From Flavobacterium sp. YO12 (lineage in GTDB: Bacteria; Bacteroidota; Bacteroidia; Flavobacteriales; Flavobacteriaceae): DNA of 64,000 nt. The DNA lies in assembly GCF_004119495.1 (NCBI RefSeq), contig NZ_NRQU01000008.1:1-64000 (forward strand). The letters run 5' to 3'. The stretch's first letter is position 1; every line of letters begins with the position of its first letter. A program made the position numbers and the translations under genes. Below the pieces are notes generated by a model, which had not been told where the DNA came from, made no database searches, and saw nothing but the letters and a program-made list of their open reading frames with translations. Shown here in pieces: positions 1 through 9,136 of this stretch.

Positions 1-66
1 CCGTTTTTCTTGTCATGAAAAGTATAGTATTTGCTTTCGAAGGAATAATAGGCAGTAAAAACGAAA

Positions 67-96
67 AAATCCCCTTGAAATAAAGAGGATTTTGGA
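67..96 (-). terminator. Intrinsic terminator after the LytTR operon
   Basis: On the minus strand an AT-rich stem (AAAATCC with GGATTTT) is followed by a T run. It lies about 30 nt past the stop codon of the response regulator, so it probably ends the kinase-regulator transcript. Confidence 0.6.
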
Positions 97-123
97 GAGG
101 TATATTTATTTTAAAGTTTTTAA

Positions 124-870
124 TTATGATAAAACGTTCATCTTTTTTATGAAATCTTTATAGGTGTCACTCAAGGTTATTTTGTGGTTTCCTTTTAAAA
201 TAATCAAATTATCGGCAAGAATGATTTCTTCTATTTTTTCTGAATTTACAATTGTGTTGCGATGCGTTTTTATGAATTTGTTTTTATCTAATAAATCACT
301 GATTTTGGTAAGCGAAATCAGGATTACAAATTTCTCCTTTTCGGTTATAATATTACAATAACGTTCTTCAACTTCTATATAGAGAATATCAGTTAAAGCA
401 ACTTTTTTCAAAGTGTTCTTTTTCTTGATAAACAAAAAGTCGTTACTGATTACTGTGTCTTGTTCTTCGCTCAAAAAAACATTCGTTTGTTCGTAAAACT
501 TTTCAACCGCCATTTCTATAGCATATAGAATTTCCAACTCATTAAAAGGTTTCATTAAAAAACTAAAAGGTTTTGTGAGTTTAGCTCTTTCAAAAATCTG
601 TCGGTCTTGAGAGCTTGTTAAAAACACAAATGGCTTCGATGCATTTGGAATTATATTAATTGATTCTGCAAAAGTAATTCCGTCTGGTTTTCCGTCTAGA
701 AAAACATCAATCACAATAATGTCAACTGTTTTTTCGTAAAAAAGCTGTAGAGCATCTGTAAAATTTCTTGCCACTCCCGCAATTGTATAATTATTTTCAA
801 GCAGTACTTTTATTAAAGCATCACTTTGTTCCGGAGTGTCTTCTATAATTAAAACATTAATATTATCCAT
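124..870 (-). CDS. LytTR-family response regulator
   Basis: A 248-residue two-domain response regulator. Residues 1-125 form a CheY-like receiver domain with acidic residues E10/D11, the predicted phosphoacceptor D55 in a VIDVF context, T85 and K107 in LMKPF. Residues about 140-245 form a LytTR DNA-binding domain (LTDILYIEVEERYCNI, then FIKTHRNTIVN). Proteins of this class bind paired direct repeats upstream of target genes. It starts one nucleotide after the stop codon of the upstream TPR histidine kinase, so the two almost certainly form a two-component pair. The targets cannot be told from the sequence. Confidence 0.93.
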   Translation of the reverse strand: MDNINVLIIEDTPEQSDALIKVLLENNYTIAGVARNFTDALQLFYEKTVDIIVIDVFLDGKPDGITFAESINIIPNASKPFVFLTSSQDRQIFERAKLTKPFSFLMKPFNELEILYAIEMAVEKFYEQTNVFLSEEQDTVISNDFLFIKKKNTLKKVALTDILYIEVEERYCNIITEKEKFVILISLTKISDLLDKNKFIKTHRNTIVNSEKIEEIILADNLIILKGNHKITLSDTYKDFIKKMNVLS

Positions 871-871
871 A

Positions 872-2599
872 CTATTTTGCTTTAGGTAATCTCATTATCA
901 TTTTAGTTCCTTTGTTGATTTCGCTTTCAATAAAAAATGTACCGTCATTTTTTTTGATCATTTGTTTACATAATTGTAAACCTAATCCAGTTCCAATAAT
1001 TTCGGAGTTCTCTTTTTTTGATAATAAGTCAGTATCTTGAAGTAATTCATCAATGCTGTTTTGACTCATTCCAATTCCAGTGTCCTCAATTATAATCTCG
1101 CAAAAATCGGAATCTATTTCTTTAGTATAAAATTTAATTTGACCATTTTGATTGCTAAACTTAATGGCATTGTCTAGTAAGTTTCTGAATACAATTTTTA
1201 ATGAGTCAAGATCTACAAATAAGAAGATGCTTTTTGAAGCCAAATTTTCAAATGTTATTGCTTTGTCAAAAAGTAAAGGTTTGTAGTTATATTCGATTTG
1301 TTGTATTATTGAGTGCAAATGAACCGATTCTTTGTGAAAGTACAATTGTTTGGTTTGCAATAATGCCCAGTGTAATAAATTATCTAATAAACTGTAAGTA
1401 CCGTTTGCGATGCTGCTGTTTTGGATAATTAATTGATTTAATTCGTCGTAATTTTTAGTCTCTAATGTCGCAGATAATTTAGAATTACTGGTTTTTAATG
1501 CATTTACAGATGAACGCAAGTCGTGACTGACGATTGAAAATAGTTGATCCTTTGCCGCGTTTAATTCATCAAGTTTGTTTTTTTGTAATAAAATGATTTT
1601 GCTGTTTTTTACTTTTTGGGCATAGAGATAAACTCCTCCGGTTATAATTAGCAGCAGACCAATTGCAGAGAAAAACAAACCATTACGCTGTGAGTTTTTT
1701 AGTTTGTTTTCTATCTCGAGTACTTTTATTTGTTTTTGTTTTTCAGCAACGGCGAATTTTTTTTCATAATTTGCCAGTGCCCATACTTTATTTTGATTAT
1801 TGAGAGAATCTTTCCATTGTTCGGATTCTTTTCTGTACTCTAAAGCTTTTTTAAAATTGCCTCTATTTTCTTCTACCATCGCCATGTTGAATGCCGTGTA
1901 TTCTTTTTGATCGAAATCTTTTGTTTTTTTCGAAAGAACATATGCTTTTTCAAAATATGGAATAGCTTTTTTGTCTTGATATTGAACGTAATATAAATTA
2001 GCAATATTCATGTACAGTCCAATTAAAGAAAGAAGATCATCCTCTTTTTCTTTTAACTTAAGACTTTTAAAAAAGTATTCTTCAGCTTCAGAAAATTGTT
2101 CGAGATGCAAATAACAAATTCCTAAATTAGAATAAATTGCACTGATTTTGTAATCTTCTTTTGGTAAAGCTGATTTTTGAACTTCTTTAAAGTAATATAT
2201 TGCTTTTTTGTAATCTTTTAATTGCAGCGAAATCTGCCCGAGAGTTTTGTTGACTAATGGGTAAAATAAAAAGTCTTTAGAAATTAAATGAAGTTCAGTT
2301 TGTGCTTCTTTAAATAATGATAGTTTGCTGTATCCGCATCCTCTAAAAAAGCGACAATAATTTGTCAGTTCTTTATTACTGCCTAAACTAATTTGTTTTA
2401 TGGAGTAAATTATGGTGGAGTCCCATTCTTTTTTAATAAAAAAATGTTGTGCTTTATTGAAATTAATTTCGCTTTTAAAATGAGCTGCTTTTTTTTTAAG
2501 GATATCATTTAAGGCATCATTTGTAGATTGCACTTGAGATGAAAGTGAGGAAAAGCTTAAAATAAATAAAAGGACAAGTACGAAATGAGATTTTGACAT
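872..2599 (-). CDS. TPR-containing membrane histidine kinase
   Basis: A 575-residue sensor kinase. It has a signal peptide (about 1-21) and a tetratricopeptide-repeat region (about 90-265) that should lie outside the cytoplasm. A coiled stretch and one membrane segment (about 308-326) follow. The kinase part has the HisKA phospho-accepting histidine H359 (SIVSHDLRSS), an N box (FRNLLDNAIKFSN, 471-483), a G1 box DTGIG (506-510) and a G2 box GTGLGLQL (536-543). The TPR sensor plus LytTR regulator combination is common in Flavobacteriia. The input signal is unknown. It is cotranscribed with the downstream regulator across a 1-nt gap. Confidence 0.92.
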   Translation of the reverse strand: MSKSHFVLVLLFILSFSSLSSQVQSTNDALNDILKKKAAHFKSEINFNKAQHFFIKKEWDSTIIYSIKQISLGSNKELTNYCRFFRGCGYSKLSLFKEAQTELHLISKDFLFYPLVNKTLGQISLQLKDYKKAIYYFKEVQKSALPKEDYKISAIYSNLGICYLHLEQFSEAEEYFFKSLKLKEKEDDLLSLIGLYMNIANLYYVQYQDKKAIPYFEKAYVLSKKTKDFDQKEYTAFNMAMVEENRGNFKKALEYRKESEQWKDSLNNQNKVWALANYEKKFAVAEKQKQIKVLEIENKLKNSQRNGLFFSAIGLLLIITGGVYLYAQKVKNSKIILLQKNKLDELNAAKDQLFSIVSHDLRSSVNALKTSNSKLSATLETKNYDELNQLIIQNSSIANGTYSLLDNLLHWALLQTKQLYFHKESVHLHSIIQQIEYNYKPLLFDKAITFENLASKSIFLFVDLDSLKIVFRNLLDNAIKFSNQNGQIKFYTKEIDSDFCEIIIEDTGIGMSQNSIDELLQDTDLLSKKENSEIIGTGLGLQLCKQMIKKNDGTFFIESEINKGTKMIMRLPKAK

Positions 2600-2612
2600 T
2601 ACTTTATTTATT

Positions 2613-2655
2613 TAAAAAAAGACATCCTTTGATAAGATCTAAAGATGTCCTTTGT
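2613..2655 (-). terminator. Intrinsic terminator after the 130-residue hypothetical gene
   Basis: An inverted repeat (AAAGGACATC with GATGTCTTT) is followed by a T run on the minus strand. It separates the hypothetical gene from the kinase operon. Confidence 0.7.
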
Positions 2656-2673
2656 TTGGTTTTTTTGTATTAA

Positions 2674-3066
2674 TTAGTCATCCACTTTTGTTTTGGTACC
2701 TCTAGAAGTTTCAGGGTCAAGATCTTTTAAGTAGGAAACAACTTCGGTAATATTTTTAACAGTATCTGAAGTATAATCTAATTCAACGTACCAAACATCG
2801 CAGCTTTCTGGTGTTTCTTCAGAAAAGTCATAATCAAAATAGATTTGCAATGTATCTTCCAATTCGGTTGGTTCCTCTACAGTTGGGTTGTTAGGGTCTA
2901 GAGAATTAATGTATAATGTAGCTCTAATTTTTAATGTTGGTACTCCGTTGGGCTCGTACAATTTTACCGAAACTAATGGTTTTACAGGATAGGTAACAGT
3001 GTCGGGGTGTAAGAAAATAAAATCATTGGTATTAATTCTAGTGTTTTGTAGAACTTGATAGGCCAT
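2674..3066 (-). CDS. Hypothetical protein, 130 residues
   Basis: A complete ORF with an ATG start and its own downstream terminator. I do not recognise the family. The protein has no signal peptide or membrane segment, is acidic, and is rich in alternating hydrophobic and polar residues (VSVKLYEP, LKIRATLYIN, LQIYFDYDF, WYVELDYT), so it is probably a small all-beta protein. It ends in a Lys/Asp-rich tail. It stands alone, between the kinase operon and pnp. A cytoplasmic hypothetical protein is the safest label. Confidence 0.7.
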   Translation of the reverse strand: MAYQVLQNTRINTNDFIFLHPDTVTYPVKPLVSVKLYEPNGVPTLKIRATLYINSLDPNNPTVEEPTELEDTLQIYFDYDFSEETPESCDVWYVELDYTSDTVKNITEVVSYLKDLDPETSRGTKTKVDD

Positions 3067-3251
3067 AATTATGGTTTTAGGATTAATTATTTGTTATTGG
3101 TAGTTAAAGATATTTTTTTTATTTCAATATAGTGAGAAAAAAGAGGTGTTTTTTTTAGTTTGTTTTTGCTTTTTGGTCATTAAAATATTGAAATGCTTGG
3201 CTTTTTTATTGAAAAGACAATAATGAAGTTTGAGGGGGTTTGAGATAAAAA

Positions 3252-3294
3252 ACGAAAAACCCCAATTCAACTAAATGAATCGGGGTTTTCTATG
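3252..3294 (-). terminator. Intrinsic terminator of pnp
   Basis: On the minus strand a stem (AAAACCCCGATTCA with TGAATTGGGGTTTT) is followed by a T-rich tail. It lies about 30 nt after the pnp stop codon. Confidence 0.85.
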
Positions 3295-3322
3295 AATAAA
3301 CCTTTAGTAAACTAAGATCTGA

Positions 3323-5458
3323 TTACTCTTTTTTCTCCTCACGTGGAGGTCTTGGAACAAGCGCTTTTTTAGACACTTTTTCTTTTTTAGTTTTAGGGTC
3401 AACTCCTAAGTATTTTACTTGGAAAACATCTCCCATTTTAACTACATCAGCAACGTTTTCGGTACGTTCCCAAGCTAGTTCAGATACGTGAAGCAATACT
3501 TCATTTCCTGGTGCAGCAGTATATTCTACAACAGCTCCAAAATCAAGCATTTTGATTACTTTAACTTCGTAAGCTTCTCCCATTTGAGGTTTGAAAGTGA
3601 TAGATTGGATTTTTGCCAATACCGCTTCAATTCCAGCAGGATCTGTACCTAAAATTTCGATAACACCTTGCTCATCAACTTCGTTGATTACAATAGTTGT
3701 TCCAGTAGCTTTTTGTAATTCTTGAATTACTTTTCCACCAGGTCCAATTAAAGCTCCAATAAAGTTTCCAGGAATAGTTCTGGTAATGATTTTTGGTGCG
3801 TGAGCTTTTACGTCAGCTCTTGGTGCAGCAATAGTTTCAGTTAATTTTCCTAAGATATGTAAACGTCCATCACGAGCTTGAGCTAAAGCTTGCTCCATAA
3901 TGTCATAACGTAAACCATCAATTTTGATGTCCATTTGACAAGCTGTAATACCGTCAGCAGTTCCAGTTACTTTAAAGTCCATATCTCCTAAGTGATCTTC
4001 ATCTCCTAAAATATCAGACAATACAGCAAATTTCTCACCGTCAGTAATTAATCCCATAGCAATACCAGAAACTGGTTTTACCATTTGAACTCCAGCATCC
4101 ATCAAAGCCATTGTTCCGGCACAAACCGTTGCCATAGAAGAAGAACCGTTAGATTCTAAAACCTCAGAAACAACACGAATTGTATAAGGACAATCAGCAG
4201 GAATCATATTTTTTAATGCTCTTTGAGCTAAGTTACCGTGACCAACTTCTCTTCGTGAAGTTCCTCTTAGTGGTTTTGCTTCACCAGTTGAGAAAGGAGG
4301 GAAGTTATAGTGTAAGTAGAATTTCTCTTCACCTTGTTCAGATGGAGAATCGATTTGGTTTGCTTCTCTAGAAGTTCCTAAAGTTACTGTAGCCAAAGCT
4401 TGAGTTTCTCCACGTGTAAATAAAGAGGATCCGTGAACTCTTGGTAAATAATCAGTTTCACACCAGATTGGTCTGATATCTGTAGTTTTTCTACCATCTA
4501 AACGAACACCTAATTCTAAAACTACATTACGAACAGCTTCTTTGTTTGTTTTGTAGAAATATTTAGAAACTAAATCACCATCAGCAGCTAATTCTTCTTC
4601 AGTAAATAAAGCTTTTACTTCTTCTTTTACTTCAGCAAATGCAGCACCTCTTTCGTGTTTAGCTGAACCAACTTTTGCAATTGCATAGATTTTATCGTAT
4701 GCTGCAGCTTTTACTTTTTTGTAAATTTCTTCGTTTTCTTTCTCACCTTCGTAAGTACGAATTTCTTTTTTACCAAAAGCTTCTTGTAAACGGTATTGAG
4801 CTTGAATTTGAACTTTAATAGCTTCGTGAGCAAATTTAATAGCTTCGATCATTTCAGCTTCTGAAATTTCTTTCATCTCACCTTCAACCATTGCTACAGA
4901 ATCCATAGAAGCTCCGATCATCATGTCGATGTCTGATTTTTCTAATTCTTCTCTGCTTGGGTTGATAACTAATTTTCCGTCAATACGTGCAACACGTACT
5001 TCAGAAATTAAGTTATAAAATGGAATATCTGAAACTGCTAATGCTGCAGAAGCAGCTAAACCAGCTAATGCATCTGGCATAACAGTTTCGTCATGAGACA
5101 TTAATTGAATCATAACTTGAGTTTCAGCATGGTAATCGTCTGGGAAAAGTGGACGCAAAACACGGTCAACTAATCTCATTGTCAATACTTCGCTGTCGCT
5201 TGGACGTGCTTCTCTTTTAAAGAAACCTCCTGGGAAACGACCTGCTGCTGCAAATTTTTCGCGGTAATCTACCGTTAATGGTAAAAAATCAACGCCAGGG
5301 TTTGATGTGCGAGCTGAAACTGCTGTTGCAAGAATCATCGTGTCGCCCATTCTTACTACTACCGAACCGTCAGCTTGTTTTGCTAAACGACCCGTCTCGA
5401 TTGTGATGCTTCTGCCATCACCTAAATCGATCTTTTCTACAAATAATTGTGGAATCAT
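3323..5458 (-). CDS. pnp: Polyribonucleotide nucleotidyltransferase (PNPase)
   Basis: A 711-residue phosphorolytic 3'-5' exoribonuclease, the usual length for the family. Domain order is RNase PH-like core 1 (about 10-140), an alpha-helical linker, RNase PH-like core 2 (about 315-460, with [15 protein letters not shown]), a KH domain (about 560-620, [20 protein letters not shown]) and an S1 domain (about 630-700). It degrades mRNA and can add heteropolymeric tails. It lies downstream of rpsO in the same direction, the order familiar from many bacteria. The leader holds a hairpin described separately. Confidence 0.98.
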   Translation of the reverse strand: MIPQLFVEKIDLGDGRSITIETGRLAKQADGSVVVRMGDTMILATAVSARTSNPGVDFLPLTVDYREKFAAAGRFPGGFFKREARPSDSEVLTMRLVDRVLRPLFPDDYHAETQVMIQLMSHDETVMPDALAGLAASAALAVSDIPFYNLISEVRVARIDGKLVINPSREELEKSDIDMMIGASMDSVAMVEGEMKEISEAEMIEAIKFAHEAIKVQIQAQYRLQEAFGKKEIRTYEGEKENEEIYKKVKAAAYDKIYAIAKVGSAKHERGAAFAEVKEEVKALFTEEELAADGDLVSKYFYKTNKEAVRNVVLELGVRLDGRKTTDIRPIWCETDYLPRVHGSSLFTRGETQALATVTLGTSREANQIDSPSEQGEEKFYLHYNFPPFSTGEAKPLRGTSRREVGHGNLAQRALKNMIPADCPYTIRVVSEVLESNGSSSMATVCAGTMALMDAGVQMVKPVSGIAMGLITDGEKFAVLSDILGDEDHLGDMDFKVTGTADGITACQMDIKIDGLRYDIMEQALAQARDGRLHILGKLTETIAAPRADVKAHAPKIITRTIPGNFIGALIGPGGKVIQELQKATGTTIVINEVDEQGVIEILGTDPAGIEAVLAKIQSITFKPQMGEAYEVKVIKMLDFGAVVEYTAAPGNEVLLHVSELAWERTENVADVVKMGDVFQVKYLGVDPKTKKEKVSKKALVPRPPREEKKE

Positions 5459-5482
5459 AATTTTTCCTTATTGGTTATACAA

Positions 5483-5538
5483 TGGGTTTTAGTTGTGTTG
5501 TAGTTGTTGTTGTGTGTAGTTGTTGTTTCTAAAACCCA
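5483..5538 (-). promoter_or_regulatory. Long hairpin in the pnp leader
   Basis: A perfect 10-bp inverted repeat (TGGGTTTTAG at 5483-5492, CTAAAACCCA at 5529-5538) encloses a 36-nt segment made almost only of C and A on the transcribed strand. It lies 25 nt upstream of the pnp start. A processed leader hairpin controls pnp in enterobacteria, so a similar role is conceivable, but this is inference. Confidence 0.5.
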
Positions 5539-5601
5539 ATGAAAAACCAAACTTTTTTTCTTATAAATGCTTGTAATTAAATACAATTCTGTAAAAAACA
5601 A

Positions 5602-5628
5602 AAAGAGGCACTCTCGCACCTCTTTTCT
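5602..5628 (-). terminator. Intrinsic terminator of rpsO
   Basis: On the minus strand AAAGAGG pairs with CCTCTTT around a 10-nt loop, followed by TTG and a T run. It lies just after the rpsO stop, so pnp expression may depend on read-through or on its own promoter. Confidence 0.8.
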
Positions 5629-5635
5629 ATATTGA

Positions 5636-5902
5636 TTATTTTCTGATATTCAATACTTTGATAATCTCACGATATCTGTTGATCTCTTTCTTTTTCAAGT
5701 AGTCCAACAAAGCTCTTCTTTTACCTACTAATAGTACAAGAGAACGCTCAGTGTTGTAATCGTGACGATTTTTTTTCAAGTGTTCAGTTAAGTGTGAAAT
5801 TCTGTAAGTGAACAATGCAATTTGACCTTCTGCGCTTCCAGTGTTTGTTGCGCCACCGTGTTGTGCGAAAATCTCTTCTTTCTTTTCTTTAGTTAAATAC
5901 AT
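5636..5902 (-). CDS. rpsO: 30S ribosomal protein S15
   Basis: An 88-residue protein matching S15 in length (about 89) and motifs: GSAEGQIALFTYRISHLTEHLK, HDYNTERSLVLLVGKRRALLDYLKK and a C-terminal YREIIKVLNIRK. S15 binds the central domain of 16S rRNA and is a primary assembly protein of the small subunit. It is followed by a terminator and then pnp. Confidence 0.98.
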   Translation of the reverse strand: MYLTKEKKEEIFAQHGGATNTGSAEGQIALFTYRISHLTEHLKKNRHDYNTERSLVLLVGKRRALLDYLKKKEINRYREIIKVLNIRK

Positions 5903-6067
5903 TCCAATATTATTTAATGATTTTTATGTATGTCAATACAACTTTTGTAAGACGGGTGCAAAATTAGATTAAAAAAAGAAAAAAATCAAGCAAAAACAAA
6001 AGAATCTATAAAAGATTTCTCTTTCGAAGTTTTTGAGTAGTTAATCTTGATAATTACTTATTATTGT

Positions 6068-7048
6068 TTAATAATACTTAATCATATTTGTTCTTCCTGT
6101 TGATTGTATAGTTATTGGTAATGAGTATAAAACATCTGCAGGGATCCCTCTCATTTTTCCAGGAATCCATTTGCCATAACTAATGATTGTTTTAATAGCT
6201 TCTTCTCCGGTGCCGTAACCAACATCTCTTAATATTCTTAATTTGGTTGGATTTCCATCTTCATTTATTACAAAAGTAATGTATACTTTTCCTTTAAGTC
6301 CTTCTACTTTGGGTGTTTGATAATGTTTTCCAATAAACTTATAAAAGTGATCCATTCCTTTCGCTGGAATAGGTTTTTCAAGTACTGTTTTATATGTGAA
6401 TTTGTTACTATTTTCATCGGTACTTGTTCCTGAAATAAAAATTCCTTCATTATAGAATTCTATAAAACTATATTTTCTTTTAAGATTTTTTCCTTCCCAG
6501 AGACCATGTTTTTCTCCATTTTTTATTTCTCCTTTTTCATAGAAATAATTATCTGTTTGTTCAATCTGACCATTTCCATTTATAACGGTCTGTTCTTTTT
6601 GTGGATTCCAGAAGTTGTTAGTTTTAACTTCGGTAATTTCGTCTTTTCCTTTTTTTACGTTAAAGTATTCCAATTCTGATTTTATCTCCCCATTTTCATA
6701 CCAATTGAACTCGCGTCCTGTTTTTTTATTATCCGAATAATTAACAGTTGACTGTTTTTTGCCATTTTCGTAATAAGAAATGTATTGTCCATTTCTTTTT
6801 ATGATATCTTTATTTAATGTGGTGCCTATAGATTTTATAGCTGTTGATTTGTAGTATTCTTTGAAAATATAGCTTTCTTTGCTTGAGAAATAATCTTCAA
6901 CAAGTCTAGTATATTTATAATTGTCTGGTGTGCCTTCCGCCCAAGTTGAGTCCAGATAAATTAATTTACTAACAGGAGCAGAGGTTTGAGAGAATAGTTT
7001 AATTGAAATTAAAAGGAAAAACAATAATAGACGTAAAGCTGATTTCAT
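6068..7048 (-). CDS. MORN-repeat protein with TonB C-terminal domain
   Basis: A 326-residue exported protein. A signal peptide (about 1-20) is followed by several YwqK/MORN-type units (NGQYISYYENGKKQSTVNY, GREFNWYENGEIKSELEY, KHGLWEGK). The last 80-90 residues resemble a TonB C-terminal domain (GLKGKVYITFVINEDGNPTKLRILRDVGYGTGEEAI). Such proteins are frequent in Bacteroidota. The TonB-like domain suggests contact with an outer-membrane receptor or with peptidoglycan, but there is no ExbB/ExbD nearby and no N-terminal TonB membrane anchor beyond the signal peptide. The gene stands alone. Confidence 0.8.
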   Translation of the reverse strand: MKSALRLLLFFLLISIKLFSQTSAPVSKLIYLDSTWAEGTPDNYKYTRLVEDYFSSKESYIFKEYYKSTAIKSIGTTLNKDIIKRNGQYISYYENGKKQSTVNYSDNKKTGREFNWYENGEIKSELEYFNVKKGKDEITEVKTNNFWNPQKEQTVINGNGQIEQTDNYFYEKGEIKNGEKHGLWEGKNLKRKYSFIEFYNEGIFISGTSTDENSNKFTYKTVLEKPIPAKGMDHFYKFIGKHYQTPKVEGLKGKVYITFVINEDGNPTKLRILRDVGYGTGEEAIKTIISYGKWIPGKMRGIPADVLYSLPITIQSTGRTNMIKYY

Positions 7049-7086
7049 AGTTTGGTTATGATAATAGGTACGCTAAAGTAATATTT

Positions 7087-7542
7087 TTAATACAATTTAG
7101 CTACTTCTTGATTTACAAATTCTAAAAATCTTTCGTCAGCCTCGGTAAATGGATCGATTACGTGACTGTCAATGTCGATTTGTCCAATATTAATTCCATT
7201 TACAAACAACGGAACAACAATTTCTGATTTTACTGTAAAACTACACGCAATATAATTATCCTGTGCTTTTACATCAGGTACAACAAAATTGGCATTACTT
7301 TCAGCAACTTGTCCGCAGATTCCTTTTCCAAAAGGAATTACAGTGTGGTCAGTTTCAGCTCCTACATATGGACCTAAATGCAGTGTTTTGTTTTCGTGAT
7401 TTGCAAAATAAAAACCTACCCAGTTGTAGTATTCTATATTTTCATTTAATAATTGGCAGATTGCTAGTAGTTTTTCATCTCTAACAAGTTTGTTGTCAGA
7501 TACTATAGCGCTTATTTTTGGTTGTAATTCTTGAAAAGTCAT
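7087..7542 (-). CDS. GAF-domain free methionine-(R)-sulfoxide reductase
   Basis: A 151-residue single GAF-domain protein. It matches the fRMsr (MsrC) family in length and in its conserved core: YYNWVGFYF, LGPYVG, IPFGKGICGQVAESN, VVPDVKAQDNYIACSFTVKSEIVVPLF and GQIDIDSH. The conserved cysteines (in GICGQ and YIACS) are the catalytic and resolving residues in this family. It reduces free L-methionine-(R)-sulfoxide in the cytoplasm. It is a single gene, divergent from xrtF. Confidence 0.88.
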   Translation of the reverse strand: MTFQELQPKISAIVSDNKLVRDEKLLAICQLLNENIEYYNWVGFYFANHENKTLHLGPYVGAETDHTVIPFGKGICGQVAESNANFVVPDVKAQDNYIACSFTVKSEIVVPLFVNGINIGQIDIDSHVIDPFTEADERFLEFVNQEVAKLY

Positions 7543-7592
7543 AATTTGAAAATTTTATACAAAAGTATTTAAAGCTGAACTCAAAAAAGATA

Positions 7593-7600
7593 TAAATTTG
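7593..7600 (+). promoter_or_regulatory. Candidate -7 promoter element for xrtF
   Basis: TAAATTTG matches the Bacteroidota -7 consensus TAnnTTTG and lies 14 nt before the proposed TTG start, implying a very short 5' UTR. Confidence 0.45.
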
Positions 7601-7613
7601 AAAAAAAAATCTG

Positions 7614-8150
7614 TTGAAAAAATATTTAATTCAGTTCAAGCCTTTTCTAGTTTTTTTGAGCACTTTTTTTTCGGTTTATATTCTATTGACATTATTGTAC
7701 AAAGTGTATTTGAATGAGTTTAAAACTTATGAAGTTGACGGAATTACCAGTTTTGTCGGCCGAAATGTTGAACAATTATTACGAGGGTTTAGCTATAATG
7801 CTAAAGTTTTGAAAAATTCTTCAGGTTCTTGGTTGGAAGTTTTTTTAAATAATGAAGATGTAGTTCGTATTATTGAAGGTTGTAATGCCGTAAGTATTAT
7901 GATTCTTTTTATTTCCTTTATAATTGCATTTTCAGGAAAATTTAAGGCTACAGTGCTTTATACTTTGTTTGGAGTTGTATTAATTTACATTTTGAATGTT
8001 TTGCGAATTGCAGTATTGACTGTTTTGTTGTTTTATTTTTCTCAGTACGCTCATTTTTTACACGGAGTTCTCTTTCCGTTGATTATCTATAGTTCTGTTT
8101 TTATCTTATGGTTTGTTTGGGTCAACAAGTTTTCTAAGTATGCTAAATAG
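7614..8150 (+). CDS. xrtF: Exosortase family protein XrtF
   Basis: A 178-residue integral membrane protease/transpeptidase-like protein. The exosortase catalytic triad positions are visible: C90 (IIEGCNAVSI), R131 (NVLRIAVLT) and H150 (LHGVLFPLIIYS). It has about five to six membrane segments. The length fits the short XrtF type of Flavobacteriia. The start is TTG: an in-frame stop lies just upstream and no ATG is available before the conserved region. It overlaps the next gene, its usual partner. Substrates with the matching C-terminal sorting tail should be elsewhere in the genome. Confidence 0.87.
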   Translation: MKKYLIQFKPFLVFLSTFFSVYILLTLLYKVYLNEFKTYEVDGITSFVGRNVEQLLRGFSYNAKVLKNSSGSWLEVFLNNEDVVRIIEGCNAVSIMILFISFIIAFSGKFKATVLYTLFGVVLIYILNVLRIAVLTVLLFYFSQYAHFLHGVLFPLIIYSSVFILWFVWVNKFSKYAK

Positions 8151-8586
8151 ATTTAAAGAACATCAATCTAAAATATTGGCTGCTGTTGTTATAGTGATAT
8201 GTTTTGTGCTGATAAGAGCTTTTGAAACATCGTTGTTTTATGATCCTTTTTTGCAGTATTTTGAGTCTGATTTTAGCAGCGCTCCATTGCCTGATGTTGA
8301 TGCTTTTAAACTTTTTTACAATCTTTTGTTTCGTTTTGCTTTAAATACAGTTTTATCTCTAGTGCTTATTTATATACTGTTTAAGGATCTAGAAATTCTA
8401 AAATTTACAACCTATTTGTATTTGTTTTTTTTCTTGATGCTTTTCTCGATGTTCTTTATAACTATCGAGTATTTTCAAGACTGCAGTTGGGTTTTATTTT
8501 ATGTGCGAAGATTTATTATTCAGCCATTGTTAGTATTATTATTTATTCCTGCATTTTACTATCAGCTTCAAGATTTGAAAAAATAA
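8140..8586 (+). CDS. Exosortase F system-associated membrane protein
   Basis: A 148-residue protein with about four membrane segments (starts MLNRFKEHQ). The ATG at 8140 overlaps the end of xrtF by 11 nt. A longer TTG-initiated form from 8113 is possible but less likely. The charged and aromatic pattern (FYDPFLQYFESDF, KLFYNLLFRFALNT, ITIEYFQDCSWVLFYVRRFIIQPLL) fits the protein found next to xrtF in Flavobacteriia. Its biochemical role is not known to me; the conserved overlap with xrtF suggests an accessory subunit. Confidence 0.82.
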   Translation: MLNRFKEHQSKILAAVVIVICFVLIRAFETSLFYDPFLQYFESDFSSAPLPDVDAFKLFYNLLFRFALNTVLSLVLIYILFKDLEILKFTTYLYLFFFLMLFSMFFITIEYFQDCSWVLFYVRRFIIQPLLVLLFIPAFYYQLQDLKK

Positions 8587-8621
8587 CATTTTATTAAGTT
8601 TTTAATCTGAGACTTTTTGGA

Positions 8622-8629
8622 TACTTTTG
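8622..8629 (+). promoter_or_regulatory. Candidate -7 element directly before the HYC_CC_PP gene
   Basis: TACTTTTG matches TAnnTTTG and ends only 4 nt before the ATG at 8634. If it is used, the mRNA would be leaderless or nearly so. Confidence 0.4.
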
Positions 8630-8633
8630 CAGT

Positions 8634-9032
8634 ATGAATTTAAAAAAGTGCACAGTGTTATTTTTAGCGTTCTTGTTGTTGGTTTCCAACGCAGGCTTTG
8701 CTTTTGATGTGCATTATTGTGGAGGAGAAGTAGCTTCAGTATCTTTAAATACTGCAGCTTCTGCAGCGCCGCAAAAGAAATGTTGTGAAACGAAAGAAGA
8801 AAAATCATCTTGCTGTAAAGATAAAGTTGTTCATTTTGAGAAAAAATCTGACAACGCAACTTTCAAAGTTTTCTTTTTTCAACTTATAGCTCCAGCTATA
8901 ATTCAAGAGTATGACCCAGTCGTATTTTTGTCTATTCCAAATTTCAAAAGCAATCAGATTACTTCTTATTATTCTGATGCGAATGCACCCCCTTTATTTA
9001 AATTATACAATCAATATATTTTTTATTCCTGA
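8634..9032 (+). CDS. HYC_CC_PP family small exported protein
   Basis: A 132-residue protein with a signal peptide (about 1-23). Downstream it carries the pattern that names this Bacteroidota family: HYCGG, then a CC pair (KKCCETKEEKSSCCKDK) and a late PP (NAPPLF). Closely spaced Cys and His residues suggest soft-metal binding at the cell surface or in the periplasm. It lies upstream of a TonB-dependent receptor and an HMA-domain protein in the same direction, which supports a copper or other heavy-metal role. The exact ligand is inferred. Confidence 0.8.
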   Translation: MNLKKCTVLFLAFLLLVSNAGFAFDVHYCGGEVASVSLNTAASAAPQKKCCETKEEKSSCCKDKVVHFEKKSDNATFKVFFFQLIAPAIIQEYDPVVFLSIPNFKSNQITSYYSDANAPPLFKLYNQYIFYS

Positions 9033-9136
9033 TTTTAATATTTAGAATCAAGCCTTTGCGGCTTGTTATGTGCTGTTTTGTTGTTTCGTATTGAAACTAA
9101 AACAGAAATTTCTAAATAATATTAAAATCTTTTTTT

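Noticed and set aside
15..83. Plus-strand frame open from the window edge, ending in a 22-codon ORF at 15-83
   Set aside because: It overlaps the minus-strand terminator, has no recognisable sequence and could equally be chance; too little is visible to call a partial gene.
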